A stretch of 64,000 nucleotides of DNA, from the NCBI RefSeq assembly GCF_009669325.1, contig NZ_SZWE01000001.1, positions 434,402 to 498,401 on the forward strand, given 5' to 3'. The notes below the pieces were generated by a model, which was given only the letters and a program-made list of their open reading frames with translations, did not search any database and was not told the DNA's origin. Origin of the DNA: Roseovarius bejariae. Lineage in GTDB: Bacteria; Pseudomonadota; Alphaproteobacteria; Rhodobacterales; Rhodobacteraceae. This document shows, piece after piece, positions 55,028 through 63,149 of this stretch. The number at the start of each line of letters is the position of its first letter. Position 1 is the stretch's first letter. A program made the translations under genes and the position numbers.

Positions 55028-55483
55028 ATGAAACGTATATTAGCCCTTGTTTTCGTGATGTTTTCGCCCGTAGTCGCCTGCGCACAGGACGATAGCGCGC
55101 CATCACAATCAGTGCCGCCCGACATCATCTTGCCGGGCGAAACGGCAGATTTGAGCGAATTTCTCTGGATAAAGCGGCCACTCATTGTCTTCGCAGATAG
55201 CCCTGCCGACCCACGGTATACACTGCAAATGGAGTACCTGACCGAACGGTTGGAGGATCTGGATGAACGGGACATCGTCGTTCTTACCGATACCGACCCC
55301 AGTGCCGACAGCGCGCTGCGCGAAAGGCTGCATCCACGCGGATTCATGCTGGTACTTATTGGCAAGGATGGCACCATATACCTGCGCAAACCGCTGCCTT
55401 GGGATGTTCGCGAAATCTCGCGCGTGATCGACAAGATGCCGATGCGCCAACAGGAAATGCGCGACAGGCGTGGCGGAAGTTGA
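55028..55483 (+). CDS. DUF4174 family secreted protein
   Basis: A 151-residue protein with a signal peptide (MKRILALVFVMFSPVVACAQ). The mature thioredoxin-like part (DLSEFLWIKRPLIVFADSPADPRYTLQMEYL, DIVVLTDTDPSADSALRERLHPRGFMLVLIGKDGTIYLRKPLPWDVREISRVIDKMPMRQQEM) is characteristic of DUF4174. No redox Cys pair. AGGAG precedes the ATG. It is divergent from the sulfotransferase-like gene and convergent with the lipoprotein gene. Confidence 0.88.
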   Translation: MKRILALVFVMFSPVVACAQDDSAPSQSVPPDIILPGETADLSEFLWIKRPLIVFADSPADPRYTLQMEYLTERLEDLDERDIVVLTDTDPSADSALRERLHPRGFMLVLIGKDGTIYLRKPLPWDVREISRVIDKMPMRQQEMRDRRGGS

Positions 55484-55496
55484 ATAGCCCTGACCA

Positions 55497-56030
55497 TCAT
55501 GCCTGCGCCCCGCGCGCCACGACCAAAAGGCGGTTGCGCCGATCCACAAGCATCAACAGCCCGCTTTTCACGTCATAGGCCACCATGTTGCCAACGCCAT
55601 CAAGCGCGTGGCGAAAAGCGGTTTCGATGGTGGCGTCCATGCAAGCGCGCGCCTCAAGGCCCGCACGGCGCATCTGCATTCCCCTTGCGCGTTCGACATT
55701 CATCACGGTTACGAATGCAGCATCCGGGCTGTGCCCCCGGTCCTTTAACAATGCCAAGTCTTCCCGCGCCAAGAGTGCAAGCATCTCACCCACTCCATTC
55801 GCGACGGGCATTGCCGCCTTGACCTGATCGTCGGCGAGGCGAAACACGCCCGCCACGCAGGGCCTGCGGGCTTCATATGCGACGGTGTCACGAAGTGAAA
55901 AATACTGCCCCAGCCGGTCGCGCATGGCAGGCTCATCCTCGGGGCCGCAGCCCGCGACCAACCCCGCCGAGGCCACTGCCAAGATCGGCAAAAGCCCCCC
56001 GCCCGGGATATGGTCACAGGCCGCAAGCAT
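55497..56030 (-). CDS. Putative lipoprotein downstream of pccA
   Basis: A 177-residue protein. The N-terminus contains a hydrophobic stretch and lipobox LVAGC (MLAACDHIPGGG...LAVASAGLVAGCGPE), so it should be lipid-anchored. The mature part has two further Cys (PCVAG, ACMDA) that may form a disulfide. It follows the pccA stop by four bases and so is in the same operon; no known family. Confidence 0.72.
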   Translation of the reverse strand: MLAACDHIPGGGLLPILAVASAGLVAGCGPEDEPAMRDRLGQYFSLRDTVAYEARRPCVAGVFRLADDQVKAAMPVANGVGEMLALLAREDLALLKDRGHSPDAAFVTVMNVERARGMQMRRAGLEARACMDATIETAFRHALDGVGNMVAYDVKSGLLMLVDRRNRLLVVARGAQA

Positions 56031-56034
56031 GGCG

Positions 56035-58080
56035 TTATTCGAACTCCATGATCACGTCATCCACGGCAAGGCTGTCGCCCGGCCCGGCGTTGATCTTGGT
56101 CACGACGCCCTGCTTTTCGGCCCGCAGGATATTTTCCATTTTCATCGCCTCCACGGTGCACAGCGCCTGCCCCTCCTGCACCTCGTCGCCTTCAGACACG
56201 TTCACCGTGACAATCAGGCCCGGCATCGGACAAAGCAGCATCTTGGATGTATCAGGCGGCAGTTTCTCAGGCATTAACGCGGCCAGTTCGGCCTGACGCG
56301 GGCTGCGCACATGCACCTTGAGATCGGCCCCGCGGGTCCGGATGCGGAAGCCGCCCGAAACCTTGCCCACCTTCAGGATCAAGGGTGAACCATCAACCAT
56401 AAGCTCGGCCAGTTGATCGCCCGGCGTCCAACCACTGGTCACCCGCAGGGTTTGGCCGTCTTCGAAGGTAACGCTCGCCCCTTCCTTGTCGGCCGCAATG
56501 GTCACTGCGAATTGTTCACCTTGCAAGCTGACGACCCAATCCTCGCCGACATGGCGCTCGTGGTTGTCCATCCGGCCTGACACGCGCGTGCGGCGTATCT
56601 CGGCCACCCGGTGCATCGCGGCACAGCTTGCCGCGATCCGGCGCAAGGTATCCTCGCCCAACGTCACACCCTCGAAGCCCTCGGGATATTGCTCTTCGAT
56701 AAAGGCGGTGGTCATGTCGCCCTTGATGAAAATCTCGTGGTCCATCACCGCCGCCACGAACGGCAGGTTGTGACCGATACCTTCCACCTCGAAACTGTCC
56801 AAGGCCACGCGCATCGCCTCGATGGCCTTCGGACGGTCCGGCCCCCAAGTACAGAGCTTGGCGATCATCGGGTCATAATACATGGAAATCTCGCCGCCTT
56901 CATAAACGCCGGTATCGTTGCGCACCGCGGTTTCCCCGGAGGGGGCATCGCCATGCCATGTGCCGTTCACCTGCATCGGACCTGCGGCCACCTCCTGCGG
57001 CGGGCGATAGCGCGTCAAACGGCCAATCGACGGCAGGAAGTTCCGGTACGGGTCTTCGGCATAAAGCCGGTTTTCAATCGCCCAGCCGTTCAAGGTGATG
57101 TCATCCTGGCTCATCGCCAGTTTCTCACCGGCGGCCACGCGGATCATCTGCTCCACAAGGTCGACGCCTGTGATCAACTCGGTCACAGGGTGTTCCACCT
57201 GCAAGCGGGTGTTCATTTCGAGAAAGTAAAAGTTCTTGTCGCCGTCGACGATGAATTCCACCGTCCCGGCGCTGGCATAGCCCACCGCCTTGGCAAGCGC
57301 GCAGCTTTGCTCGCCCATGGCCTTGCGGGTCGCCTCATCAAGGAAGGGGCTGGGCGCCTCTTCCACCACCTTCTGGTTGCGGCGCTGGATCGAACATTCC
57401 CGCTCGCCCAGATAGATGCAGTTGCCGTGCTGATCGGCCAGAACCTGAATTTCGATGTGGCGCGGTTGGGTGACGAATTTCTCGATGAAAATCCGGTCAT
57501 CGCCAAAGGAATTCGCCGCCTCGTTCTTGGACGATTGGAACCCCTCGCGCGCCTCGTCATCGTTCCAGGCAATCCGCATGCCCTTGCCGCCGCCACCAGC
57601 CGAGGCCTTGATCATTACAGGGTAACCGATTTCCTGACTGATCTTGACCGCCTCTTCGGCATCCTCGATCAACCCCATAACCCCCGGAACTGTCGAAACC
57701 TCGGCATCCTGTGCAATCTTCTTCGACGTGATCTTGTCGCCCATGCTTTCGATCGCCCCTTTGGGCGGCCCGATAAAGGCGACGCCCTCGGCTTCGAGCG
57801 CCTCGGCGAATTTGGGATTTTCCGACAAGAAGCCATAGCCGGGATGCACCGCTTCGGCGCCCGTCTGGCGAATGGCCTCCATCACCTTGTCGATTACGAT
57901 ATAGGATTCATTGGCGGGCGGTGGACCGATATGCACGGCCTCATCGGCCATCTGCACATGCAGGGCCTGCGCATCGGCGTCCGAATAAATGGCCACGGTC
58001 TGAATACCCATCTTACGGGCGGTCTTGATCACCCGGCAGGCAATCTCGCCACGGTTGGCGATCAGGATCTTCTTGAACAT
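56035..58080 (-). CDS. pccA: Propionyl-CoA carboxylase, biotin carboxylase/BCCP subunit
   Basis: A 681-residue subunit with three parts: biotin carboxylase (MFKKILIANRGEIACRVIKTARK, ATP-grasp GGGGKGMRIAW, catalytic FFLEMNTRLQVEHPVTE), a BT linker domain, and a C-terminal biotinyl domain with VEAMKMENILRAE (biotinylated Lys). With PccB it carboxylates propionyl-CoA to (S)-methylmalonyl-CoA. I start at MFKKILIANRG; the ORF extends to 58146 without homology. Confidence 0.95.
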   Translation of the reverse strand: MFKKILIANRGEIACRVIKTARKMGIQTVAIYSDADAQALHVQMADEAVHIGPPPANESYIVIDKVMEAIRQTGAEAVHPGYGFLSENPKFAEALEAEGVAFIGPPKGAIESMGDKITSKKIAQDAEVSTVPGVMGLIEDAEEAVKISQEIGYPVMIKASAGGGGKGMRIAWNDDEAREGFQSSKNEAANSFGDDRIFIEKFVTQPRHIEIQVLADQHGNCIYLGERECSIQRRNQKVVEEAPSPFLDEATRKAMGEQSCALAKAVGYASAGTVEFIVDGDKNFYFLEMNTRLQVEHPVTELITGVDLVEQMIRVAAGEKLAMSQDDITLNGWAIENRLYAEDPYRNFLPSIGRLTRYRPPQEVAAGPMQVNGTWHGDAPSGETAVRNDTGVYEGGEISMYYDPMIAKLCTWGPDRPKAIEAMRVALDSFEVEGIGHNLPFVAAVMDHEIFIKGDMTTAFIEEQYPEGFEGVTLGEDTLRRIAASCAAMHRVAEIRRTRVSGRMDNHERHVGEDWVVSLQGEQFAVTIAADKEGASVTFEDGQTLRVTSGWTPGDQLAELMVDGSPLILKVGKVSGGFRIRTRGADLKVHVRSPRQAELAALMPEKLPPDTSKMLLCPMPGLIVTVNVSEGDEVQEGQALCTVEAMKMENILRAEKQGVVTKINAGPGDSLAVDDVIMEFE

Positions 58081-58211
58081 ACTACGTCCCCTCTTTCGGT
58101 TCTTGGCCTGGCGCATGCGCGCGCCGGCATGACATGAAAAAACCACCGGCGCGGGCGGCGCCGATGGTCCGATAGCTTGACTTGCACGCCGGGCGACGGC
58201 GCGATGTGAAT

Positions 58212-58421
58212 TCAGTTACAACGGTCCGGGTAGGCTTGGCAGTAGGCCACGTTGCCCGCAGCCCCGACAACCGCACCGGCGGCAAGGCTGCCGTCCAGCA
58301 CCGCAGCGGTGCCCACGCCCGCGCCCGCGCCGAAAAGCGCCTGCTCGGGAACCGAGTCGCCGCAGGCCGCGAGGCCCAGAATGCTACTGAGGGCCATACC
58401 CTTGAGAACATGTGATTGCAT
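58212..58421 (-). CDS. Small glycine-rich lipoprotein
   Basis: A 69-residue protein with lipobox LAAC (MQSHVLKGMALSSILGLAACGD). The mature part (GAGAGVGTAAVLDGSLAAGAVVGAAGNVAYCQAYPDRCN) has a Gly-zipper-like hydrophobic stretch and a Cys pair. Such small lipoproteins recur between pcc genes in this group as I remember it, but no function is known. It lies upstream of pccA on the same strand. Confidence 0.82.
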   Translation of the reverse strand: MQSHVLKGMALSSILGLAACGDSVPEQALFGAGAGVGTAAVLDGSLAAGAVVGAAGNVAYCQAYPDRCN

Positions 58422-58800
58422 TGGTCTGTGCCTTTCGATGAATGGGACGGTATCGTCGCCACACTCAACCCCAAAGCCGCCCTGTTATCCAAGTCACAGC
58501 TTCGAGATAACGGTGAATGCGCAAGCCTCCGCTCATCACCGCAAGCCTTTGACCCGCAAGAAAAAAGAGGCGGCCTGCGCCAAATTGCACAGGACCGCCT
58601 CCAAGGGGAAGGGTAACGGATCAGACTTTGCGTCTTGGCCCATTGGGGGGGGGCCACCACTACGGTTTCGACATTGGCCGAGGCCTCGTCCCCCGCCAAG
58701 CCGACAGGCATATCAAAATCCATTTCGGCTGCATTTTGCGCAAAAGTGCACCCCATGGGCAAAAAGGTGCCATTTTGGCCCGGATATACCCTCAGTCCTC
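58422..58800. other. Gap with terminator and a possible small interrupted ORF
   Basis: No complete gene is supported in these 379 bases. On the minus strand an open stretch starts at 58755 (MGCTFAQNAAEMDFDMPVGL, then AGDEASANVETVVVAP) and runs into nine C residues (58645-58653 on the complement). In the read frame it continues into atypical sequence; with one C fewer it would end shortly after at TGA, directly before the terminator at 58561-58601. A slippage site, a sequencing indel or a decayed gene are all possible. Confidence 0.35.
58561..58601 (-). terminator. Strong reverse-strand terminator
   Basis: GAGGCGG (58567-58573) pairs with CCGCCTC (58595-58601), extended by CCTG/CAGG. On the minus strand it is followed by TTTTTTC. 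It would end transcripts coming from 59163 or further upstream, separating them from the small lipoprotein and pccA. Confidence 0.85.
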
Positions 58801-59163
58801 TCACTCCCAGCCCTCATCGTCTTCGAAAGCTTCAGGAAAAGACGCCCGCGCGACGGGCAGATCGAGAATCAACAACGCGTCGTAACTGGCCGGATCGAAA
58901 GGATCCTCGGCCGGTTTCACTTCGCGACCGAAAAGCCAGCTCAGCCGCCCGGCATCCAGATTGCCGCGCTCGAAGGGCTCATCGCCGAAATGCTCCCAAA
59001 GCGCCTGCACGAACCCCGCATCGGCCCGACGATCAGCGGCCTTGCGATCACGAAAGCGCTCCCGCCGGGTGATCGGCGTGGCCCCCTTGGGGTTGGCGCG
59101 GCGAATGGTGAACTGGTAATCCGTTCCGGGAAGGCGCCCGGGAAACCCACGATGCTTCAGCAT
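58801..59163 (-). CDS. Hypothetical protein between pccB and pccA
   Basis: A 120-residue soluble protein. It starts MLKHRGFPGRLPGTDYQFTIRR and has many charged residues (ITRRERFRDRKAADRRADAGF, AFEDDEGWE at the C-terminus). No recognised domain. Conserved location within the propionate cluster suggests an accessory role, which is inference. ORF extends to 59184 with another ATG; MLKHRG is chosen as the more likely start. Confidence 0.68.
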   Translation of the reverse strand: MLKHRGFPGRLPGTDYQFTIRRANPKGATPITRRERFRDRKAADRRADAGFVQALWEHFGDEPFERGNLDAGRLSWLFGREVKPAEDPFDPASYDALLILDLPVARASFPEAFEDDEGWE

Positions 59164-59244
59164 GACGCGCCCTCCGGAAAACAAGGGCGCTGCGTGGCTG
59201 TCAGGACGGGCGCTATGGCCCGTCCTGCATAATCCACAGGTGGA

Positions 59245-59391
59245 TTACTTGTACTTGCCGGTGTAGGTCGGCTCGGTCGAGATGGGCTCGGGCTCAACCA
59301 CGACGAATTCTTCTTCGGCCGACTGTTGGGCGCAGGCCGCCACGAAGGCAACCAGACCAATGGCCAAAACGCTCTTGATGCTGTTCGACAT
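59245..59391 (-). CDS. Small lipoprotein
   Basis: A 48-residue lipoprotein precursor: MSNSIKSVLAIGLVAFVAAC gives a signal and lipobox (FVAAC), and the mature part is an acidic peptide (AEEEFVVVEPEPISTEPTYTGKYK). AGGAG lies eight bases upstream of the ATG. No known function. Sequence upstream to 59478 is open but has no start with a binding site. Confidence 0.78.
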   Translation of the reverse strand: MSNSIKSVLAIGLVAFVAACAQQSAEEEFVVVEPEPISTEPTYTGKYK

Positions 59392-59605
59392 ATTTGTCTC
59401 CTGTCTGTAAACGCGGGCAAACGCAGCGAAAATCGCCCCGCCGACCCTACTTGCGAGGTATGGGTTACTTGGGTGCAACCACTTTTCATCATATCCGACT
59501 CGCGGTCAATTGCATACTTTAGGCAGGCAAACGCCCGCGTATGTGGCCGCAAAGCCTCAACCATTGAGGTATTCTCACGGCATTCCGCAACATCTTGTGG
59601 CTGCA

Positions 59606-60013
59606 TCAAAACATCTCCCAGATACAGCCGCCCTGATCCAATCGGTAGGCTTCGAAAACCTGCGTGACATCAGGATTGATCACACCGAATTCCGACTCAC
59701 GATCTGCAATTGAAATGACAATCTGGCGCGGCTGCGGCCCGATATTCGACAGCCGCGGCACGGCGTAGCTGTTACAAAGGTATTCCAGATCGGTCATCGT
59801 GGTCTCAAAATCCTCTTGCCCGGTCAGATCAGGCGCGACAAAGCGAAAGCGGTAGACAAGCCCGTTTCCGGGTTCGTTCCAAAGCATCTCCTGCAACTGC
59901 GCCGTCAGTCCCGAGGGCAGAACAAGGCGCTCCTCCTTCGCCTCGTCCTGCTGGGCCGCCGCAACACTGGCCCAGAGGGTCAGGGCGGCGAATAAGAGCC
60001 TGAAACGCACCAC
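59606..60013 (-). CDS. Secreted protein, probable DUF6497 family
   Basis: A 135-residue protein with a signal peptide (MVRFRLLFAALTLWASVAAAQ). The mature part (LPSGLTAQLQEMLWNEPG, YRFRFVAPDLTG, DLEYLCNSYAVPRLSNIGPQPRQIVISIADRESEFGV, GGCIWEMF) fits my memory of DUF6497, with two Cys likely paired. It begins 15 bases beyond the pccB stop, so it is in the pccB operon. Confidence 0.72.
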   Translation of the reverse strand: MVRFRLLFAALTLWASVAAAQQDEAKEERLVLPSGLTAQLQEMLWNEPGNGLVYRFRFVAPDLTGQEDFETTMTDLEYLCNSYAVPRLSNIGPQPRQIVISIADRESEFGVINPDVTQVFEAYRLDQGGCIWEMF

Positions 60014-60027
60014 AGATCACTCCCCTC

Positions 60028-61560
60028 TTACAGCGGGATGTTGTCGTGCTTTTTCCAGGGCATCTTGCGCTTCTTGTTGCGCAGTGCGGCAAAGGCGCGA
60101 CTGACACGCTTGCGGGTGCTGCGTGGCTGGATCACCTCGTCGATGAACCCGCGCTCGGCGGCAACAAAGGGATTGGCAAAGCGATCCTCGTAATCCTGCG
60201 TCCGCTTGGCGATTTTCTCCTCGTCGCCCAGCTCCGAACGATACAGAATCTCGGTCGCCCCCTTGGCGCCCATCACGGCGACCTCCGAGGTGGGCCAGGC
60301 ATAGTTGATGTCGCCACGCAAATGCTTGGACGACATCACCACATAGGCCCCGCCATAGGCCTTGCGGGTGATCACCGTCACCTTCGGCACGGTCGCCTCG
60401 CCATAGGCAAAGAGCAACTTCGCCCCGTGCTTGATCACGCCGTCATGCTCCTGCCCCGTCCCGGGCAGGAAGCCGGGCACGTCAACAAAGGTCAGGATCG
60501 GAATTTCATAGCAATCGCAGAACCGCACAAAGCGCGCCGCCTTGCGGCTGCTGTCAATGTCCAGACATCCGGCCAGCACCATCGGCTGGTTGGCCACGAC
60601 CCCCACGGTCCGGCCCTCAAGGCGGATGAAACCGGTGACGATATTCTTGGCGAAATCCTCCTGAATTTCATAGAAATCGCCTTCGTCCGCGACCTTGGTG
60701 ATCAACTCCTTCATGTCATAGGGCATGTTGGGATTGGCCGGCACGATGGTATCAAGGCTGGGCTCGGCGCGGTCAACGTCATCAAAGAACGGACGCACCG
60801 GCACCGATTCCTTGTTGTTGAGCGGCAGGAAATCGACAAGGCGGCGCACCTCGGCCATGGCCTCCACGTCGTTCTCGAAGGCGCCATCGGCGACCGAACT
60901 TTTCTTGGTATGGGTCGAGGCCCCGCCGAGCTCCTCCGCCGTCACCTGTTCATTCGTCACGGTTTTCACCACATCCGGGCCCGTCACGAACATGTAGGAG
61001 CTATCGCGCACCATGAAGATAAAGTCGGTCATCGCCGGGGAATAGACCGCGCCCCCCGCGCAAGGGCCGGTGATCACGCTGATCTGCGGCACCACGCCCG
61101 AGGCTTCGATGTTGCGCTGAAAGACCTCGCCGTAACCGGCAAGGCTGTCCACGCCTTCCTGAATACGGGCGCCGCCCGAGTCGTTGATGCCGATGACAGG
61201 CGCGCCGTTCTGCATCGCCATATCCATGATCTTGCAGATTTTCATCGCATGGGTGGCCGAAACCGAGCCCCCCAGAACCGTGAAATCCTGGCTGAAAACA
61301 TAGACCTGACGACCGTTGATCGTGCCCCAGCCGGTCACGACGCCATCACCGTAGGGCCGGTTCTCCTCCATCCCGAAATCGGTGCAGCGATGCGCGACGA
61401 ACATGTCGAACTCTTCAAAGCTGCCTTCGTCCAGCAACAGGTCGATACGTTCACGCGCCGTTAACTTGCCTTTGGAATGCTGGCCTTCGATCCGGCGCTC
61501 TCCACCGCCCAAGCGGGCCTCGGTGCGGCGCCCTTCGAGTTCTTGAAGAATATCTTTCAT
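60028..61560 (-). CDS. pccB: Propionyl-CoA carboxylase, carboxyltransferase subunit
   Basis: A 510-residue carboxyltransferase that moves CO2 from biotin on PccA to propionyl-Co[22 protein letters not shown], the crotonase-fold [43 protein letters not shown], and [23 protein letters not shown] are all typical. The start at [12 protein letters not shown] is standard for the family. Its promoter region carries a GCAAATTTGCAAA box about 66 bases upstream of the ATG. Confidence 0.96.
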   Translation of the reverse strand: MKDILQELEGRRTEARLGGGERRIEGQHSKGKLTARERIDLLLDEGSFEEFDMFVAHRCTDFGMEENRPYGDGVVTGWGTINGRQVYVFSQDFTVLGGSVSATHAMKICKIMDMAMQNGAPVIGINDSGGARIQEGVDSLAGYGEVFQRNIEASGVVPQISVITGPCAGGAVYSPAMTDFIFMVRDSSYMFVTGPDVVKTVTNEQVTAEELGGASTHTKKSSVADGAFENDVEAMAEVRRLVDFLPLNNKESVPVRPFFDDVDRAEPSLDTIVPANPNMPYDMKELITKVADEGDFYEIQEDFAKNIVTGFIRLEGRTVGVVANQPMVLAGCLDIDSSRKAARFVRFCDCYEIPILTFVDVPGFLPGTGQEHDGVIKHGAKLLFAYGEATVPKVTVITRKAYGGAYVVMSSKHLRGDINYAWPTSEVAVMGAKGATEILYRSELGDEEKIAKRTQDYEDRFANPFVAAERGFIDEVIQPRSTRKRVSRAFAALRNKKRKMPWKKHDNIPL

Positions 61561-61625
61561 GACGGTCCCCTTGCGATTTTGCAGGGACCATAAGGAAAAC
61601 AAGGTCTGGCACAAAGACATTTCCG

Positions 61626-61650
61626 GCAAATTTGCAAAGAGGTGCAAACC
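61626..61650. promoter_or_regulatory. Predicted PccR-type operator upstream of pccB
   Basis: GCAAATTTGCAAA (61626-61638), with the palindrome GCAAATTTGC, is followed by GGTGCAAACC (61641-61650). TTTGCAAA half-sites are the published target of the short-chain fatty acyl-CoA regulator PccR of Rhodobacter sphaeroides. It lies between divergent pccB and the MFS gene, so it might act on both. Confidence 0.7.
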
Positions 61651-61753
61651 TGTATCTGCATATCTGAATAACTGCAAAATTGAACGAATCTGTGCAGTTC
61701 GCCACAGACCCCTGTGCATGGACAAAACGGATAGGCGGGCCTAACGCTGGATT

Positions 61754-62971
61754 ATGAGTGATCGCCCCATCATACGTTTTCTGGATCGCAGCACCCCGCC
61801 GCATATCCTGACGCTGATTTTGCTGGCCGGAATCTCGGCCCTGGCGATGAACATCTTCCTGCCCTCGCTGCCGGGGATGACGGCCTATTTCGAAACCGAG
61901 TATCGGTTGATCCAACTCTCCGTGGCGCTCTATCTCGCCGTGAACGCGGGCCTTCAGATCGTCATGGGGCCGATCTCGGACAAGCTGGGCCGCAGGCCGG
62001 TGATCCTTGGGGGGCTGGGCATCTTCCTGATTGCCACGCTGGGATGCATCTTCGCGCCCAACATCCTGATTTTCCTGACATTCCGCATGATCCAGGCCAC
62101 CGTGGTCGTGGCCATGGTCCTTAGCCGCGCGGTGGTGCGCGATATGGTCCCCGAGGCCCAGGCCGCAAGCATGATCGGATATGTCACCATGGGCATGGCC
62201 GTGGTACCGATGATCGGCCCGGCCATCGGCGGCGTTTTGGACCAAGCCTTTGGATGGAAAGCGAATTTCTGGGCTCTGTTCATATTGGGCGCCGCTGTTT
62301 TCTGGCTTACTTGGCGCGATCTCGGGGAGACGGCGCCGAAGTCGGGTCATAGCCTGTCACAGCAGTTTCGCAACTACCCCGAGCTTCTGACCTCGCCGCG
62401 GTTCTGGGGCTATTCGCTGGCCGCCGCCCTCGCCTCGGGGGCGTTCTTTGCCTATCTCGGCGGCGCACCCTTCGTCGGGGACCGGGTGTTCGGCCTCGAC
62501 CCCGCGACGCTGGGTATCTATTTTGGCGCGCCTGCGATCGGTTATTTCGCGGGCAATTTCATCTCGGGGCGCTTTTCGGTCCGGGCCGGTGTCAACCGCA
62601 TGGTGCTTTGGGGAACCCTTGCCAACGCAAGCGGTATCGGATTGAATCTATTGCTTTTTTACGCGGGCCTCGGCACACCTCTGACCTTCTTCGGCCTGAT
62701 GACCATGATGGGGCTGGGCAATGGAATGCTGATCCCAAACGCCACCGCCGGTGCCCTGTCGGTCCGCCCGCACCTGGCCGGGACGGCCAGCGGGTTGTCG
62801 GGGGCGATGATGATTGGCGGGGGCGCGGCCCTTTCGGCACTGGCCGGGGCCCTGCTGGGGCCGGAAACGGGGGCCTTCCCGCTTTTGTGGATCATGCTGT
62901 GCACCGCGATCGGGGCGATTGCCGCCATCGGGCTGGTCATCTGGCGGGAACGCAGCCTGACCATGGCATAA
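61754..62971 (+). CDS. MFS drug-resistance-type exporter, Bcr/CflA family
   Basis: A 405-residue inner-membrane protein with 12 predicted spans. ILLAGISALAMNIFLPSLPGMTAYF, AVNAGLQIVMGPISDKLGRRPVILGGL (motif A) and VVVAMVLSRAVVRDMVPEAQAASMIGYVTMGMAVVPMIGPAIGG (motif C) define the Bcr/CflA group. The substrate is unknown. Divergent from pccB; the stop is overlapped by a TCGTACGA-type palindrome. Confidence 0.93.
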   Translation: MSDRPIIRFLDRSTPPHILTLILLAGISALAMNIFLPSLPGMTAYFETEYRLIQLSVALYLAVNAGLQIVMGPISDKLGRRPVILGGLGIFLIATLGCIFAPNILIFLTFRMIQATVVVAMVLSRAVVRDMVPEAQAASMIGYVTMGMAVVPMIGPAIGGVLDQAFGWKANFWALFILGAAVFWLTWRDLGETAPKSGHSLSQQFRNYPELLTSPRFWGYSLAAALASGAFFAYLGGAPFVGDRVFGLDPATLGIYFGAPAIGYFAGNFISGRFSVRAGVNRMVLWGTLANASGIGLNLLLFYAGLGTPLTFFGLMTMMGLGNGMLIPNATAGALSVRPHLAGTASGLSGAMMIGGGAALSALAGALLGPETGAFPLLWIMLCTAIGAIAAIGLVIWRERSLTMA

Positions 62972-63054
62972 AACGTACGAGTCGTACGTTTGACCCCCTG
63001 TTTTCGTACAAAAATCATCACCCTGTCCGCTCCTTTCGTACGAGTCGTACGAAA
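62971..63054 (+). repeat. TCGTACGA palindrome cluster, locus 3 (terminator-like)
   Basis: ACGTACGA-G-TCGTACGT with flanking AA and TT (62971-62991) begins at the last base of the MFS stop codon. TTTTCGTAC (63001-63009) is a partial unit, and TTTCGTACGA-G-TCGTACGAAA follows at 63034-63054. The cluster separates the MFS gene from the regulator gene, here with both genes on the same strand. Confidence 0.75.
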
Positions 63055-63083
63055 CGCGCCAGAATCCCCTTTACGCCTGATCC

Positions 63084-63125
63084 GCAAATTTGCAAAACAT
63101 CATTGCAACACGGCAAATCTGCAAA
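63084..63125. promoter_or_regulatory. Predicted PccR-type operators upstream of the regulator gene
   Basis: GCAAATTTGCAAA (63084-63096) is identical to the box before pccB, and GCAAATCTGCAAA (63113-63125) differs by one base; ATTGCAAC lies between. The second box ends 24 bases before the ATG, so the regulator probably controls its own gene. Confidence 0.7.
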
Positions 63126-63149
63126 CCATCCAAGCGGGGGATCGCCACC

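Noticed and set aside
56611-58137. Forward open frame of 508 codons across pccA
   Set aside because: Antisense shadow of the biotin carboxylase gene.
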